A stretch of DNA of 64,000 bases, taken from contig NC_066311.1 of assembly GCF_905404315.1 (NCBI RefSeq), forward strand, positions 6,076,001 to 6,140,000, in the 5' to 3' direction. The notes under the pieces are model-generated. The model was not told where the DNA came from. It ran no database searches and worked only from the letters and a program-made list of their open reading frames with translations. Position numbers and translations under genes: made by a program. The stretch comes from Leptidea sinapis (taxonomy: Eukaryota > Arthropoda > Insecta > Lepidoptera > Pieridae). Shown here piece by piece: positions 62,446 through 64,000 of the stretch. Each line of letters begins with the position of its first letter. Position 1 is the stretch's first letter.

Positions 62446-62590
62446 TCCAGTTAAGTGAGCCGCCCATATTCTCTTGTAACACCAGAGGAATCACAGGAGA
62501 TGTACTTTTTTGAAGGTATCCATGTGGTATCGTCCTGGAAACACCTTACAAGGAAGCTCATTCCACAGCTTGGTTGTTCGTGGAAGAATT
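62446..62590 (-). pseudogene. LINE family A, 3' fragment (minus strand)
   Basis: The complement of the LINE A C-terminus: CACCAGAGGAATCACAGGAG, GGTATCCATGTGGTATCGTC, AAGGAAGCTCATTCCACAGC. The minus frame reads PSCGMSFLVRCFQDDT. Confidence 0.75.
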
Positions 62591-63964
62591 GATCGATTGT
62601 TAAATAATTAAATAGTTTAACGGAATTTTTATATGAAAATTTTAACATTCTCTTTTTTTTTTTGACAACTTGCACTGCACTTCACTACCCTACATTACTG
62701 TAAAAGTATCATTCTGAATTTTTCATTGCTTCGTCTATATGTTTGTGGAAACTATCTTTTATTTAATATTTATTTAAGCCAATTCCTGCAGTTCTCCAAA
62801 GTGATATATTTTGTATCAGTTTCGAGTTATGAGAACAATTTATGTTTTATGTGATCAAGTTGCCAATGTTATGGTATTACTATATTCAATTTTCTTTACT
62901 CATAACTTAAAATAATCTCAAGCATGTATGTAACAAAAAACGATATGCCTGATGCTCAAAGCCCCGAATTTTAGTCAGTTATTTCACATTGTTTATAGCT
63001 ATTTAGAGAATCTAAATCTTAAGTTTAAAGATGATAAGATTAAACTGAAGAAATAAATCAAAGCAATTCCCTACGTCGCATAATATGTTGACAGTGAAGT
63101 TACTAAATAAATTATGCTAATTTAGAGTATTTTAAGAAAGTATTTCGCCAGGACAATTTAAAAAAATTAAAACTAGTAACTTTATTACTAAGATGCATAA
63201 TTGTGAAAACAGATAACCTTACATAAAATAAACATTAACATTTTCACAAAATCCACCCACCATATTAAAAGGATCGCTTCCAGTAAAAAACAACATAACA
63301 AAACCACGTCGAAAAATGGTCCTAAATTATCGCATTAACACTGAATGTGCGGAAAGCATTAAATCTTTATTACAACGTGCCATATTTGAGAAATTACTTA
63401 GCGATGTTACATTTATTATGCTAATCAGTCCCGTAAAGGTAATGCTGGGTGAGCGATACATACGGTTTCGTAGACTAACAAACATTACAAAATATTAATT
63501 GCCTAGCATTAATTGATGAAACTTTCTTTTTTCTTATTTTTGTATCTATAAAACATGTGTTAGGACGCATCTATGTTTATATTTTGTATCTCTTTCTATA
63601 TTGTTCAGTTTTTATGATGTGGTTGTTATGTTTTCTTGTAATATGTATAAATAAACTCTTGTGTATGAAAATGTGATCACTGTGGACCATGTTTAATCAG
63701 TAATAAGCCAGGGGTTATTATTAATATTATACTGATATACACTATAGTAGACAGACCATTACACAGCATTTGACAAATCTTTTAAATTCATAATATTTAT
63801 AATTTCATTCAAACAACACAAATCTTATAGTTATATTTACAATACGTACGATCGTAACGGGGCATTATGTAAGAAGGTACGTTTTACTTCTTTTTAATTC
63901 CTTTTACTTAGATATTTAGATTGTTAAAACTTCGAAAAAATTAGACTTTAGAACTAACCTATAA
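62591..63964. other. Unassigned AT-rich stretch
   Basis: About 1.4 kb with no recognised repeat ends; a 60-codon frame at 63316-63498 has no motif. Confidence 0.45.
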
Positions 63965-64000
63965 CGAGCAATTCACACACTAATGTGTGTGAATTGCTCG
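63965..64000. repeat. Perfect 16-bp inverted repeat, 4-nt loop, at window end
   Basis: CGAGCAATTCACACAC, loop TAAT, GTGTGTGAATTGCTCG. It may extend past the window. Confidence 0.92.

Overview
The window looks like nuclear DNA of an insect, most likely a moth or butterfly (Lepidoptera). It is visibly AT-rich and full of poly-A, (TA)n and ATTT runs. The repeats I recognise are typical of lepidopteran genomes: Helitrons with A|TC...CTAG|T ends, an RTE-type LINE tail, several APE-type non-LTR families with short poly-A tails, and tRNA-derived SINEs. There are no operons, rRNA genes, CRISPR arrays or bacterial signals. I found no convincing host gene. Every long open frame belongs to a transposable element, so the window reads as a gene-poor, transposon-packed intergenic or heterochromatic stretch.

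Layout. 0-5 kb: the 3' tail of LINE family A, an RTE LINE fragment, a full copy of a compact poly-A retroposon ('S1'), a Helitron, a tRNA-like sequence, and a THAP-exon-carrying MITE ('M1', 4335-4768). 5.9-7.9 kb: a deleted LINE B copy. 8.5-13.8 kb: SINE, Helitrons, S1, a tandem duplication, a LINE 3' UTR. 14.68-16.85 kb: a 5'-truncated but open RT-RNase H LINE ('L') with a target-site duplication. 17.1-19.3 kb: M1, then Helitron parts including a broken Rep/helicase coding fragment interrupted by another Helitron. 20-27 kb: LINE A, S1, Helitron, LINE B and RT fragments. 27.9-31.1 kb: two minus-strand LINE E copies. 31.2-34 kb: LINE D, M1, and a second THAP MITE ('M2'). 36-41.4 kb: LINE C, Helitron, S1. 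41.8-45.2 kb: the most complete LINE (family A), with a 972-codon endonuclease-RT frame. 45.6-53.9 kb: LINE, SINE, Helitron, S1 and MITE fragments. 54.0-54.9 kb: M1 carrying a nested hAT element. 55.1-57.5 kb: LINE B copy 2. 57.5-64 kb: LINE D/I/C tails, a nested palindrome, an unassigned TIR element, a Helitron, S1, and a perfect hairpin at the last base.

How the parts may work together. LINE A, LINE B and S1 end in similar 3' tails (GCTCGT.T.TCC...ATAAAA-like), which suggests S1 is mobilised by the A/B machinery. M1 and M2 carry the first exon of a THAP-domain protein between terminal inverted repeats and make 8-bp target duplications. Two M1 copies keep a THAP exon that is open up to a GTAAGT splice donor, and a third keeps the donor behind a stop codon. 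That is the most unusual signal in the window. All statements are from reading the sequence and family knowledge; no search was run.
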